Assembly (NCBI GenBank): GCA_045661305.1
Contig: JAZRFJ010000001.1
Location: 3,179 to 67,178, forward strand
Direction: 5' to 3'
Origin: UMGS1840 sp045661305
GTDB taxonomy: Bacteria; Bacillota; Clostridia; UMGS1840
DNA length: 64,000 bases
Shown: positions 8,889 to 17,605 of the stretch, one piece after another
Position numbering within the stretch: the stretch's first letter is position 1
Layout: each line of letters starts with the position of its first letter
Program-made: the position numbers and the translations under genes
The notes under the pieces: model-generated
Seen by the model: only the letters and a program-made list of their open reading frames with translations
Databases searched by the model: none
What the model was told of the DNA's origin: nothing

Positions 8889-9653
8889 CTAAAAACCGCA
8901 AAAATGATTACAGCTATACATACTTATCGCGCCTGCAACTGCAACATTCAACGATTCAATTTCGCTTTCCATAGGAATGATATACAGTTTATCTGCAAGA
9001 TTAAGTATGCTCTTATCTGCACCATTTGCCTCGTTTCCCAAAGCAATGATACATTTCTTATCAAAATGTATTTTATTTATATCCTCAGATTTTTCGGACA
9101 GACAACTTACATAAAAGCTGTACCCCTCTTTTTTAAAGCGTTCTACTTCTTCTTCCAAAGAAGGTGTTCTTAAAATATTAAGTGCAAGAACAGACGACAT
9201 TGCCGAGCGTATAATTTTAGGAGAATAAATATCTGCCGTTTTGGAGTCTAAAATAACAGTATTAAAACCAAACGCACAGGCAGTTCTCAAAATAGTTCCG
9301 ACATTTCCCGGGTCTGAAACACCGTTTAAAAGAAGAATTTTATCTGACACATTATCATAACAAAATTCTTTCATTTTAAAAACTGCAGCCATCCCCTGCG
9401 GAGTAACAGTATCGGAAAGCTCTTTCATTATCTGCTCGCTTACAACATAGCAGGGGCATTTATAGTCCATATCAAGAAGCTTTTCATCAGTAACAAAAAT
9501 TCTTTCTGCACCACAAAGCTTCAAGCTGTCTTTTACATTTTTTATCCCTTCCGCAAAAAAAGTTTTTGTCTGCTCTCTATATTTTTTATTTTTCAATTTT
9601 TTCGTCTGAACAACGATATCATTTTTCAGACTTGTAATAGTTTTTATATCCAT
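8889..9653 (-). CDS. SpoU/TrmH-family rRNA or tRNA 2'-O-methyltransferase
   Basis: 254 residues. An N-terminal RNA-binding (SpoU_sub_bind-like) part is followed by the knotted SPOUT methyltransferase domain with its three motifs: NVGTILRTACAFGF, CIIALGNEANG and IPMESEIESLNVAVAGAISMY. These enzymes transfer a methyl group from S-adenosylmethionine to ribose 2'-OH groups in 23S rRNA or tRNA. The exact target (RlmB-like or another) cannot be told from sequence alone. It starts 5 nt after rel, so it is likely co-transcribed and translationally coupled. Confidence 0.9.
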   Translation of the reverse strand: MDIKTITSLKNDIVVQTKKLKNKKYREQTKTFFAEGIKNVKDSLKLCGAERIFVTDEKLLDMDYKCPCYVVSEQIMKELSDTVTPQGMAAVFKMKEFCYDNVSDKILLLNGVSDPGNVGTILRTACAFGFNTVILDSKTADIYSPKIIRSAMSSVLALNILRTPSLEEEVERFKKEGYSFYVSCLSEKSEDINKIHFDKKCIIALGNEANGADKSILNLADKLYIIPMESEIESLNVAVAGAISMYSCNHFCGF

Positions 9654-9658
9654 ATTTT

Positions 9659-11836
9659 TTAAGCTCTGCGTGCGTTATAAACGCCCTTTATATTATTAAG
9701 TCTGCCAAGAACGCGTGTAAGCTTTTCCTGACTTTCAACCTGTATTGTTACATTTATATTATCTATTGTGTTATGCGTTGTCGTTTTTGCCTGAAGAGCC
9801 ATAATCGGAACTCGCATATCGTTGAGTGCCAGAGTAACATCAACGAGTAATCCCGAACGGTTGGAAGCCTCTATAACAACATCAACATTATGGCTTTCAC
9901 CGTTGTAGCCCTCCCACTCTACTTCAACAAGTCTTTTCTTATCTCCGTCAGATTTTTCTATATCTAAAAGTGCCTGACAGTTTTTGCGGTGAATTGTTAC
10001 GCCTCTTCCCCTTGTGATATAACCGATTACATCATCACCAGGAACAGGAAAACAACATTTAGCTGTTCTAACCAGACAATTATCAATTCCTTTGACAGAA
10101 ATTCCGCTTTTTTTCTTACTGTCCTGCTGATTTTTTGCATTTTGATTTATATCTTCAATCAGCTTTTTCTCATCAGGAACTTTATTATTCTTTTGGGTAT
10201 AGTCTTCGATACGGTTGCATATTTTCTCTACATTTATACCGCCGTTACCGATAATAGCATAAAAATCGTCTTCTTTTGCAAAGCTATATTTTTTAAGAAG
10301 ATGGGCAAGAAGATTTTCGTCACTGAGAAGCTCCTTGAGTGACATATTATACTTTTTAAGCTCTTTTTCAAGAAGCTCTTTTCCCTTTGCGATATTTTCT
10401 TCTCTTTTTTCTTTTTTAAACCATTGATTTATCTTACTTCTTGCCTGACTTGTTCTGGCAATTTTAAGCCATTCAGTATTAGGCGAAGAAGATGCAGAGG
10501 TTATAATTTCGATGATATCACCGTTATTAAGCGGAGTATCAATCGTTGCCATTCTTCCGTTTATCTTAGCACCAACCATTCGCCAACCAACAGCACTGTG
10601 TATCATAAATGCAAAGTCAATCGGTGTTGAGCCGCTTGGCAAGCTATAAACATCGCCTTTTGGTGAAAAAACAAAAACCTCGTCGGAAAACAAATCTATT
10701 TTAATATGACTGATATATTCACTTGGATTAGAAAAATCCTTTTCCGTTTCCAAAAGCTGACGAACCCATTGAAATTTATCACCGTTATTTTTTACATTTG
10801 AGCCGCCCTCTTTATATTTCCAGTGAGCAGCAATACCATATTCAGCTGTTCTGTGCATATCCCATGTGCGAATCTGGATTTCAAACGGTGTACCCGCATT
10901 ACTCATAAGAGTAGTGTGCAAAGACTGATACATATTTTTCTTTGGCATACTTATATAGTCTTTAAATCTGCCTGGAATAGGCTTATAAAGCTCATGAACA
11001 TATCCCAAAACGGTATAACATTCCGCTATTGAGCCTACTATAATTCGTATTGCAAATAAGTCATAAATTTCATCTAAGCTTATATTTTTTGAATACAATT
11101 TTTTATATATGCTGTAAAAATGCTTTGGTCTTCCTTCGATATGGCTTTGTATTCCACATTCATTAAGCTTATTTGAAAGTTCGTTTTTTATCTCTTCTAC
11201 TATTTTTATTCGCTGTTCTCTTTTTTGTGCAATTCCCGAAGAAATTTCATGATAGCCTATGGGGTCAAGATAAAGAAGTGATGTATCTTCAAGCTCCCAT
11301 TTAAAGTTATTCATACCCAATCTATGAGCAATAGGAGCATATATTTCCATAGTTTCCAAAGACTTTTCAAGCTGTTTATTTTGGGGCATACTTTTCATCG
11401 TACGCATATTATGAAGTCTGTCGGCAAGCTTTATAAGAATAACTCTTATATCCTTTGCCATAGCCATAAACATTTTTCTTAAATTTTCGATTTGTTCTTC
11501 TTCTTTGGAACTGAAATTAATTCTTCCGAGTTTAGTTACGCCATCAACAATATCAGCAATTTCAACACCAAACTCATTTTTTATCTCGTCATAGGAATGC
11601 TGGGTATCTTCTATAACATCATGTAGAAGTGCTGCACAAATAGACTCATCATCTAAAAATATTTCTGTAAGAATGAGAGCGACATTATACGGATGGAAAA
11701 AATACGGTTCACCGCTTTTTCTGAACTGGTCTTTATGTGAATCTTTTGCATAAAGATATGCCTTTGTGATAAGCTCTTCGTTTGTCTTTAAATTATAAGA
11801 TTTTATCTTATCAAGAAGCACTTTTAGTTCATCCAT
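9659..11836 (-). CDS. rel: Bifunctional (p)ppGpp synthetase/hydrolase (RelA/SpoT homolog)
   Basis: 725 residues, the normal length of long Rel enzymes. In order: the HD hydrolase domain (HPYNVALIL...ALLHDVIEDT, near residues 45-75), the synthetase domain (RPKHFYSIYKKL and YQSLHTTL, near 245-325), the TGS domain (FSPKGDVYSLPSGSTPIDFA, near 395), a zinc-finger/helical part (CCFPVPGDDVIGYITRGRG) and a C-terminal ACT domain. Both catalytic domains look intact, so it probably makes and degrades the stringent-response alarmone. It lies downstream of recJ, a common Firmicute arrangement. Confidence 0.96.
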   Translation of the reverse strand: MDELKVLLDKIKSYNLKTNEELITKAYLYAKDSHKDQFRKSGEPYFFHPYNVALILTEIFLDDESICAALLHDVIEDTQHSYDEIKNEFGVEIADIVDGVTKLGRINFSSKEEEQIENLRKMFMAMAKDIRVILIKLADRLHNMRTMKSMPQNKQLEKSLETMEIYAPIAHRLGMNNFKWELEDTSLLYLDPIGYHEISSGIAQKREQRIKIVEEIKNELSNKLNECGIQSHIEGRPKHFYSIYKKLYSKNISLDEIYDLFAIRIIVGSIAECYTVLGYVHELYKPIPGRFKDYISMPKKNMYQSLHTTLMSNAGTPFEIQIRTWDMHRTAEYGIAAHWKYKEGGSNVKNNGDKFQWVRQLLETEKDFSNPSEYISHIKIDLFSDEVFVFSPKGDVYSLPSGSTPIDFAFMIHSAVGWRMVGAKINGRMATIDTPLNNGDIIEIITSASSSPNTEWLKIARTSQARSKINQWFKKEKREENIAKGKELLEKELKKYNMSLKELLSDENLLAHLLKKYSFAKEDDFYAIIGNGGINVEKICNRIEDYTQKNNKVPDEKKLIEDINQNAKNQQDSKKKSGISVKGIDNCLVRTAKCCFPVPGDDVIGYITRGRGVTIHRKNCQALLDIEKSDGDKKRLVEVEWEGYNGESHNVDVVIEASNRSGLLVDVTLALNDMRVPIMALQAKTTTHNTIDNINVTIQVESQEKLTRVLGRLNNIKGVYNARRA

Positions 11837-11892
11837 GTTTTTCCCCTCTCTTTCTCAACAAATTTCTTTATTAAAAAACAATAAACATAAAA

Positions 11893-11950
11893 AAGCCAAA
11901 CACATATAAAACTGCGTTTTTTCCGCCGTTTTATGTTCAGCTTTATTATT
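11893..11950 (-). terminator. Imperfect hairpin downstream of recJ
   Basis: On the minus strand an imperfect stem (GCTGAACATAAAAC pairing with GTTTTATATGTGTTTGGC) is followed by TTTTTTATG. It lies just after the recJ stop and upstream of rel, so it may end or attenuate recJ transcription. Confidence 0.5.
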
Positions 11951-11957
11951 GTTTATA

Positions 11958-13664
11958 TTAAACAAGCTTTATGTCTTTAAGCTTTAATGCAACGTTTTTC
12001 TTATCGCGATATTCGTTAGTATACGGTGTAACAATAGCATTGACTGTATCGCCGTCACGAAGCATTCTTATCGAGCTATTAGTACCCATACCAAATCCGA
12101 TAACCATAATTGAGAAGCCTTTTTTAGTAAATCTTAAACGAATATGCTTATCATTTCCGAAATAAGTAAGATTTTCAATTTTTACTTTCTCAATAAGGAA
12201 AAGCGGAACAGGATTACCCATACCGCACGGCTGGATAACCTCAAGCTTATCTGTAAGGTCGAGTGAAATATCCTTCTCGGTGATTTTGCCGTCATACACT
12301 ATTTCTTCAACAAAGAATTTTGAAGAATATGTTTCTTTAGCAAAAGCATTGATTTTTTCTCTCAAATTATCAATATTGTCTTTCTTTATTGCTAGACCTG
12401 CTGCAAGCTCATGACCGCCGTATTTAGTGAGAATATCTTCGCAGTAAGACAGTGCTGCGAACATATTAAAACCGGCAACTCCTCGGCAAGAGCCCTTGGC
12501 ATCTTCGCCTTCTATTGAAATGAGAACACATGGTTTCCCATATTTTTCTGTTATTCTGGAAGCAACTATTCCTATAACTCCATGATGCCATTTGTCACTT
12601 GAAAGAACAATAACTCTGTCAGTTTCGTGAAGCTTTCCTTTTTCAATTTCACTACACGCTTCAATAAGAATTTCCTGCTCTATCATCTGTCTGCGTGTGT
12701 TTTCTTCGCAAAGCATACAAGCAAGCTTTCTTGCCTCATCCTCCGAAGAAGTAGTAAACAGCTTGACAGCATCAAGTGCATTTCCTAATCTTCCAACAGC
12801 ATTTATTCTCGGAGCAATAATAAAGCCTACATGAGAAGACTCCAGCTTTTTATTTGCAAGTCCGGCTTCCTCAATCAAGCATTTAAGTCCGATGTTTCTT
12901 GGATTTTTAAGAAGTTCTAACCCTATCGAAACAAATATCCTGTTTTCATCTGTAAGAGAAACTATATCCGCAATAGTTCCCAAACATAACAAATCACCAT
13001 AGGTTTCAAGCAAATCTTTTGAGTTGCCTTTTCCGTCTAAAGCCTCAATAAGCTTAAATGCAACTCCTACACCCGAAAGTTCCTTAAAAGGATATTCACA
13101 GTCATCTCTCTTTGGATTTATCACAGCATATGCATCAGGAAGAATTTCTTTACATTTATGGTGGTCTGTTATAACAACCCAAATCCCCAAGGATGTTGCA
13201 TATGCAATATCCTCATATGCAGTTATTCCGCAATCTGCTGTTATAATAAGCTCTGTATTTTCATCTTTAAAATTCTTCACAGCGTCTTTATTAAGACCAT
13301 ACCCCTCATCTGAACGGGAGGGAATATAATAAGAAACATTTGCGTTTCTTGATTTTAAGTATAAGTATATAATTGAAACAGCTGTTATTCCGTCAACATC
13401 GTAATCTCCGTAAACAACTATTTTGCCATTTCTCTCTATTACCTCATTTATTTTTGATACACCTTTATCCATGTCTTTAAGCAAGAAAGGGTCAATAAGT
13501 TTTGAAACATCAGGGTACATGAACTGTTGTGCCTCCTGTACAGTTTCAATTCCTCTGTTTACCAAAACTCTGGCACATAATGGGTTTAAATTCAGCTCTT
13601 TTTCAAGCTTGGCAGCTATTTCAGAATCAGACTGCCTCATAACCCATTTACTTTTTTTAATCAT
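11958..13664 (-). CDS. recJ: Single-stranded-DNA-specific exonuclease RecJ
   Basis: 568 residues. The DHH phosphoesterase core shows YGDYDVDGITA (near residue 85), ITADCGITA and TDHHKC. The DHHA1 domain carries the family phrase GVAGFNMFAAL and GGHELAAGLAI, followed by an OB-like C-terminal part. RecJ digests 5' single-stranded DNA during recombination and repair. The length matches the short clostridial form. The ATG is preceded by AGGACTG, and a promoter with a perfect 17-nt spacer lies upstream. Confidence 0.96.
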   Translation of the reverse strand: MIKKSKWVMRQSDSEIAAKLEKELNLNPLCARVLVNRGIETVQEAQQFMYPDVSKLIDPFLLKDMDKGVSKINEVIERNGKIVVYGDYDVDGITAVSIIYLYLKSRNANVSYYIPSRSDEGYGLNKDAVKNFKDENTELIITADCGITAYEDIAYATSLGIWVVITDHHKCKEILPDAYAVINPKRDDCEYPFKELSGVGVAFKLIEALDGKGNSKDLLETYGDLLCLGTIADIVSLTDENRIFVSIGLELLKNPRNIGLKCLIEEAGLANKKLESSHVGFIIAPRINAVGRLGNALDAVKLFTTSSEDEARKLACMLCEENTRRQMIEQEILIEACSEIEKGKLHETDRVIVLSSDKWHHGVIGIVASRITEKYGKPCVLISIEGEDAKGSCRGVAGFNMFAALSYCEDILTKYGGHELAAGLAIKKDNIDNLREKINAFAKETYSSKFFVEEIVYDGKITEKDISLDLTDKLEVIQPCGMGNPVPLFLIEKVKIENLTYFGNDKHIRLRFTKKGFSIMVIGFGMGTNSSIRMLRDGDTVNAIVTPYTNEYRDKKNVALKLKDIKLV

Positions 13665-13695
13665 AATTCAGTCCTGCCTTTATATATTTTTTACT

Positions 13696-13724
13696 ATTAT
13701 ATCACTAAATAAAAAAATTTGCAA
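13696..13724 (-). promoter_or_regulatory. Predicted promoter of recJ
   Basis: Minus strand TTGCAA (13719-13724), a 17-nt spacer and TATAAT (13696-13701). Confidence 0.65.
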
Positions 13725-13829
13725 GTCAAATTACAAAAAATGTACAAAAAAAATAACAATTTTAAATATAGTGTTTTTTCGACAAAAAAGACAGTAGATT
13801 TTCGTAAAAATCAGCTGCCTTTAAAATAA

Positions 13830-15089
13830 TTAACCTAATTTGCGAAGAATGTACGCCGCAATATTTTTCGTATAGCTAACCAAACGGTCACATTCTATAT
13901 ATTCATTTGGCTGGTGTGCACCGCCAAGTTCACTAAAATCGCGTCCTGCACCGTAACCGTAAGCACGGTCGCTACCATATTTTGAGATAACTGATAAATC
14001 AGAAAGACAAGAACCGCAAACCAAAATTTCATCTCCTGTTGCCTCTCTTGCTGCCTCAACCATTCCGACAACATCCTCGCTGTCAGGCTCACAGTGAACA
14101 TAATGGAAAAATCTTGTTGCAGGTTTAAATCCATCTCCGATAATCCCAAGAGGCTCAAGCCTTTTTGCAAGTATTTCTTCAATTTGTGAAAATTCTTTGT
14201 AAATTTCGTCTTTTGTTTTATCTGTATAGAATACGAAATATGCTTCTCCTATTCCTAAATCCATACCGTTGTTACCGACACGCACGCCCATATAGCGAAG
14301 TGAAGTGTCAGGAATTATTGTCCCTTTATAAAATCTGTTTTCCGAAAGTTCTTTTCTTCTGTTCTCTTTAAATTTTGCTATTTCCTCAAGTACAATCGGT
14401 ATAGCTTTTGCAGTAAGCTCAGCACTGTCAACTGTTTCTTTAGTATGATATGTATATTTCATCTCACCGCCGCCTGAACCGCAGTGCCATATCTGGTTAT
14501 CCCGTCCATCCATACTTACTATACTTTCACATTGTGTTTTTAAAACTGCTGCAAGTGCACCGTGAGAGCCGCCATATTCTTCATCGCTGTATGCTGAAAA
14601 CACAAGGTTTGATGACGGCACAAAGCCTTCTTCTTTAAGGAGCTTTATAATAAAAAGTGCAGACGCTAACGCATACTTATCATCGCACGCACCTCTGCCA
14701 TAGATTTTTCCATCTTTTATTTCACCACTCAGAGGGTCTTCATCCCAGTTTGCAGGATCGCCTATTTCTACAGTATCAGTATGTGCCATAAGCATAAGTG
14801 TATCTTTATCTTCTTTACCTTTCCAGACAGCATTGACATTATAACGGTTTTCAAGTCCGCGTCCCTCTAAATAATCAGGATGATTTTTGAAGTCCTTAAT
14901 ATCAAGAGGAGAATAAATTTCACTTTCAAGTCCAAGTTCCTGACAGAGAGAATAAACATATTCTGCCATCGGTTGCTCGTTTCCGTGAGTTTTAAAATTC
15001 TCCGAATTAATTTTTATCATTGAGCTTAAAAGTCTAAAGAGTTCCTCTTTTCTTTCTTCAATAAGCTCGCATATTTTTTTTACTTTCAT
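13830..15089 (-). CDS. M20-family metallopeptidase (DapE/ArgE/PepV-like)
   Basis: 419 residues. Metal-binding motifs of the M20 family are clear: MAHTDTV, GRGACDDKYALA and the catalytic/metal SDEEYGGSHGA, followed by a dimerisation lid and a C-terminal part with LGGAHQPNEYIE carrying the last metal-binding histidine. M20 enzymes hydrolyse dipeptides or N-acyl amino acids. Which substrate is used here is not clear, and succinyl-diaminopimelate is not supported by context. The gene stands alone between recJ and a tRNA cluster, with a good site (GGGGG) before the ATG. Confidence 0.88.
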   Translation of the reverse strand: MKVKKICELIEERKEELFRLLSSMIKINSENFKTHGNEQPMAEYVYSLCQELGLESEIYSPLDIKDFKNHPDYLEGRGLENRYNVNAVWKGKEDKDTLMLMAHTDTVEIGDPANWDEDPLSGEIKDGKIYGRGACDDKYALASALFIIKLLKEEGFVPSSNLVFSAYSDEEYGGSHGALAAVLKTQCESIVSMDGRDNQIWHCGSGGGEMKYTYHTKETVDSAELTAKAIPIVLEEIAKFKENRRKELSENRFYKGTIIPDTSLRYMGVRVGNNGMDLGIGEAYFVFYTDKTKDEIYKEFSQIEEILAKRLEPLGIIGDGFKPATRFFHYVHCEPDSEDVVGMVEAAREATGDEILVCGSCLSDLSVISKYGSDRAYGYGAGRDFSELGGAHQPNEYIECDRLVSYTKNIAAYILRKLG

Positions 15090-15133
15090 GGTTTAACCCC
15101 CATTGTTTATATTTTTATAAACCGTTATAAAAG

Positions 15134-15173
15134 TTGAAAAAAAGACAGATTTCTATATCAAAACCTGTCTTCT
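15134..15173 (-). terminator. Terminator of the tRNA Asp-Phe-Gly transcript
   Basis: On the minus strand a stem beginning AAGACAG with loop TGATATAG is followed by a run of seven T, just after the tRNA-Gly 3' end. Confidence 0.75.
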
Positions 15174-15176
15174 TTC

Positions 15177-15251
15177 TGGAGCGGAAGACGAGATTCGAAC
15201 TCGCGACGTTCACCTTGGCAAGGTGACGCTCTACCACTGAGCCACTCCCGC
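15177..15251 (-). tRNA. tRNA-Gly (anticodon GCC)
   Basis: 75 nt with a complete cloverleaf and an encoded CCA. The acceptor GCGGGAG pairs with CTTCCGC, the T arm carries GAGTTCGAATCTC, and the anticodon loop reads TTGCCAA, giving GCC. Confidence 0.95.
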
Positions 15252-15267
15252 ATAATATTTGAAATTG

Positions 15268-15343
15268 TGGTGCCTCCGACTAGAATCGAACTAGTGACAC
15301 AGGGATTTTCAGTCCCTTGCTCTACCAACTGAGCTACAGAGGC
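15268..15343 (-). tRNA. tRNA-Phe (anticodon GAA)
   Basis: 76 nt with an encoded CCA. The acceptor GCCTCTG pairs with CGGAGGC, and the anticodon stem AGGGA/TCCCT encloses loop CTGAAAA, giving GAA. Confidence 0.95.
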
Positions 15344-15440
15344 AAATCTCTATGCACACTAAAGTGAGATGATAACTCCAAAAAACACCGAAACTTAAAA
15401 CCAAGTCCCCCCGAAGTAAAACATCCCCCGAAAGTAAAGA

Positions 15441-15517
15441 TGGCGACCCGGATGGGGTTCGAACCCACGACCTCTAGCGTGACAGGCTAGCGTTCTAACC
15501 AGCTGAACTACCGGGCC
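15441..15517 (-). tRNA. tRNA-Asp (anticodon GTC)
   Basis: 77 nt with an encoded CCA. The anticodon stem CTAGC/GCTAG encloses loop CTGTCAC, giving GTC. It is first in a minus-strand tRNA operon (Asp, Phe, Gly). About 97 nt of spacer with no recognised feature separate it from tRNA-Phe. Confidence 0.95.
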
Positions 15518-15550
15518 ATATTTACTTCCTCTTTTTTAGAGAACAGAAAT

Positions 15551-15579
15551 ATTATATCACATTAAATATGTTTTGTCAA
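15551..15579 (-). promoter_or_regulatory. Consensus promoter of the tRNA operon
   Basis: Minus strand TTGACA (15574-15579), a 17-nt spacer and TATAAT (15551-15556): a perfect sigma-A consensus, typical for stable RNA genes. Confidence 0.85.
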
Positions 15580-15617
15580 TACTTTTTTTCTTTTTTATTG
15601 TTTTTTATTTTATTCCT

Positions 15618-15648
15618 CTTCCCGCTCTAATTTCAATAAAGCGGGAAG
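15618..15648 (-). other. Hairpin downstream of clpX
   Basis: CTTCCCGCT and AGCGGGAAG form a perfect 9-bp stem just after the clpX stop. On the minus strand it is followed by A-rich rather than U-rich sequence, so it is not a classic terminator. It may protect the mRNA 3' end or be Rho-associated. Confidence 0.4.
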
Positions 15649-15661
15649 ATTATAAATAAAT

Positions 15662-16912
15662 TTATGCTTTTCTCTCTATATAAGGTTCTTTTCCTTTGTT
15701 AATACAGTCTTTTGTTATTACAACCTTTTTTATTGTCGGGTCTGATGGTGCCTCAAACATTATATCTGTCATGACATTTTCAACTATCGAACGAAGACCT
15801 CTTGCACCTGTTTTTTGGTCTATTGCTTTTTTCACAATAGCTTTCAAGGCATCATCTTCAAACTCAAGTTCAACACCGTCATATCGCATAAGCTTGCAGT
15901 ATTGTTTTAAAACAGAGTTTTTAGGCTCTTTAAGAACTCTCAACAAATCTTCTTCCGCAAGCTCAGAAAGTGCAACAACATTCGGGAGTCTTCCGGCAAA
16001 TTCAGGAATAAGCCCAAACTTTATTAAATCCTGAGGAATAACCTTTGAAATTAAAGCTGATTTTGTTGTTTCTTTTTTTGACGCAATAGTAGAATTAAAT
16101 CCAAGCGACGAGCTTTGCGTTCTCTTTTCGATAATTTTTTCAATTCCATCAAACGCACCGCCACATATAAAGAGAATATTTGTAGTATCAAGCTTCAAAA
16201 ACTCCTGTTGAGGATGTTTTCTTCCACCCTGAGGCGGAACATTTGCAACAGTTCCCTCAATGATTTTTAGGAGTGCCTGCTGAACGCCTTCACCGCTTAC
16301 ATCCCTTGTAATAGACGGATTCTCACTTTTTCTTGCAATTTTATCTATTTCGTCTATATAAATTATTCCTTTTTGTGCACGCTCAATATCATTATCAGCA
16401 GCCTGAATAAGTCTTAAAAGAATATTTTCAACATCTTCGCCCACATATCCCGCTTCAGTTAAAGTTGTTGCATCGGTAATAGCAAGCGGAACATCAAGAA
16501 TTTTAGCTAAAGTCTGTGCAAGAAGTGTTTTTCCACTTCCTGTGGGTCCTAAAAGAAGAACATTGCTCTTTTTAATTTCAGTATCGTCTTTCGTATCGTT
16601 TTTCCATACTCTTTTATAGTGATTATATACTGCAACAGATAAAGCTATTTTGGCTCTATCCTGACCTATAACATAATCATCAAGTTTTTCTTTTATTTCT
16701 TTTGGCTTAAGATTTTTCGGATTGTTAGCTGTCTTTTTCTTCTTTGCCCTTTGCGGAGAGAAAAATTCACTATTAGGCATAATAATTTCAAAACAGTTTA
16801 TAACACATTCGTCACATATATTTGCAGCACCGCCCGTTATAAGCTGGTCTACTTCGCCTTGATATCTTCCGCAAAAATAGCAGAAATTATTATCATTATT
16901 TCTGTTTGACAT
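15662..16912 (-). CDS. clpX: ATP-dependent Clp protease ATP-binding subunit ClpX
   Basis: 416 residues. The N-terminal four-cysteine zinc-binding domain (CYFCGR...CDECV) is followed by an AAA+ module with Walker A GPTGSGKTLLAQ, Walker B IIYIDEIDKIA, the pore-loop region ATTLTEAGYVGEDVEN and sensor/arginine residues near FAGRLPNV. It unfolds tagged proteins and feeds them to ClpP. The order tig-clpP-clpX on one strand is the common bacterial arrangement. The start has an AAAGGAA site. Confidence 0.98.
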   Translation of the reverse strand: MSNRNNDNNFCYFCGRYQGEVDQLITGGAANICDECVINCFEIIMPNSEFFSPQRAKKKKTANNPKNLKPKEIKEKLDDYVIGQDRAKIALSVAVYNHYKRVWKNDTKDDTEIKKSNVLLLGPTGSGKTLLAQTLAKILDVPLAITDATTLTEAGYVGEDVENILLRLIQAADNDIERAQKGIIYIDEIDKIARKSENPSITRDVSGEGVQQALLKIIEGTVANVPPQGGRKHPQQEFLKLDTTNILFICGGAFDGIEKIIEKRTQSSSLGFNSTIASKKETTKSALISKVIPQDLIKFGLIPEFAGRLPNVVALSELAEEDLLRVLKEPKNSVLKQYCKLMRYDGVELEFEDDALKAIVKKAIDQKTGARGLRSIVENVMTDIMFEAPSDPTIKKVVITKDCINKGKEPYIERKA

Positions 16913-16952
16913 TAAATTTCAATTCCTTTTCAATATTAAAAGTTAATAATGA

Positions 16953-16978
16953 CGGTATGATGAGCTGTCATCATACCG
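16953..16978 (-). other. Perfect hairpin between clpP and clpX
   Basis: CGGTATGATGA and TCATCATACCG form an 11-bp perfect stem with a 4-nt loop in the 87-nt gap. No strong U tract follows in the clpX direction, so it could be a partial terminator or processing site tuning clpX relative to clpP. Confidence 0.55.
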
Positions 16979-16999
16979 CATCAATCTTTATTTATTTTT

Positions 17000-17581
17000 C
17001 TACCTTTTTTCTATAACCTTGTCAATAAGACCGTATTCCAATGCCTGCTGTGCTGTCAAGAAGTTATCTCTTTCAGTATCCCTCTGGATAACCTCAAGTG
17101 GCTGACCTGTTCTTTCGCTCATAATCTGATTGAGTTTTTCACGAATTCTGATTATTCTGTCAGCATGGATTTTTATATCTGTTGCCTGTCCTTTAGTCCC
17201 GCCTAAAGGCTGATGAATCATAATTTCGCTGTTTGGAAGTGCTATACGCTTTCCTTTTGCCCCTGCAGTGAGTAAGAATGCTCCCATGCTTGCAGCCATA
17301 CCAACACAGATTGTAGATACATCACATTTGATATACTGCATTGTGTCATAAATTGCCATACCGGCTGTAATCGAACCACCGGGACTGTTAATATAGAGAT
17401 TAATATCCTTATCAGGATCCTCACCCTCCAAAAACAGAAGCTGAGCAACCACCAGGCTCGCTGTTGCATCGTTTACCTCATCTGACAAAAATATTATTCT
17501 GTCTTTAAGTAATCGCGAAAATATGTCATAGCTTCTTTCACCGCGACCTGTCTGTTCAATTACATAAGGAATAAAGCTCAT
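17000..17581 (-). CDS. clpP: ATP-dependent Clp protease proteolytic subunit ClpP
   Basis: 193 residues. The serine protease triad is visible: the nucleophile in GMAASMGAFLL, the histidine in MIHQPLGG and the aspartate in DTERDNFLT. The N-terminal loop MSFIPYVIEQTGRGERSYDIFSRLL and the YINSPGGSITAGMAIYD strand are typical. It assembles as a tetradecamer and degrades proteins delivered by ClpX and other Clp ATPases. It lies 24 nt downstream of tig. Confidence 0.98.
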   Translation of the reverse strand: MSFIPYVIEQTGRGERSYDIFSRLLKDRIIFLSDEVNDATASLVVAQLLFLEGEDPDKDINLYINSPGGSITAGMAIYDTMQYIKCDVSTICVGMAASMGAFLLTAGAKGKRIALPNSEIMIHQPLGGTKGQATDIKIHADRIIRIREKLNQIMSERTGQPLEVIQRDTERDNFLTAQQALEYGLIDKVIEKR

Positions 17582-17605
17582 TAGATAACCACCTTTATAT
17601 TACTT

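Noticed and set aside
15618..15648. Intrinsic terminator of clpX
   Set aside because: The stem is perfect, but in the clpX direction it is followed by A-rich, not U-rich, sequence; reported only as a hairpin.
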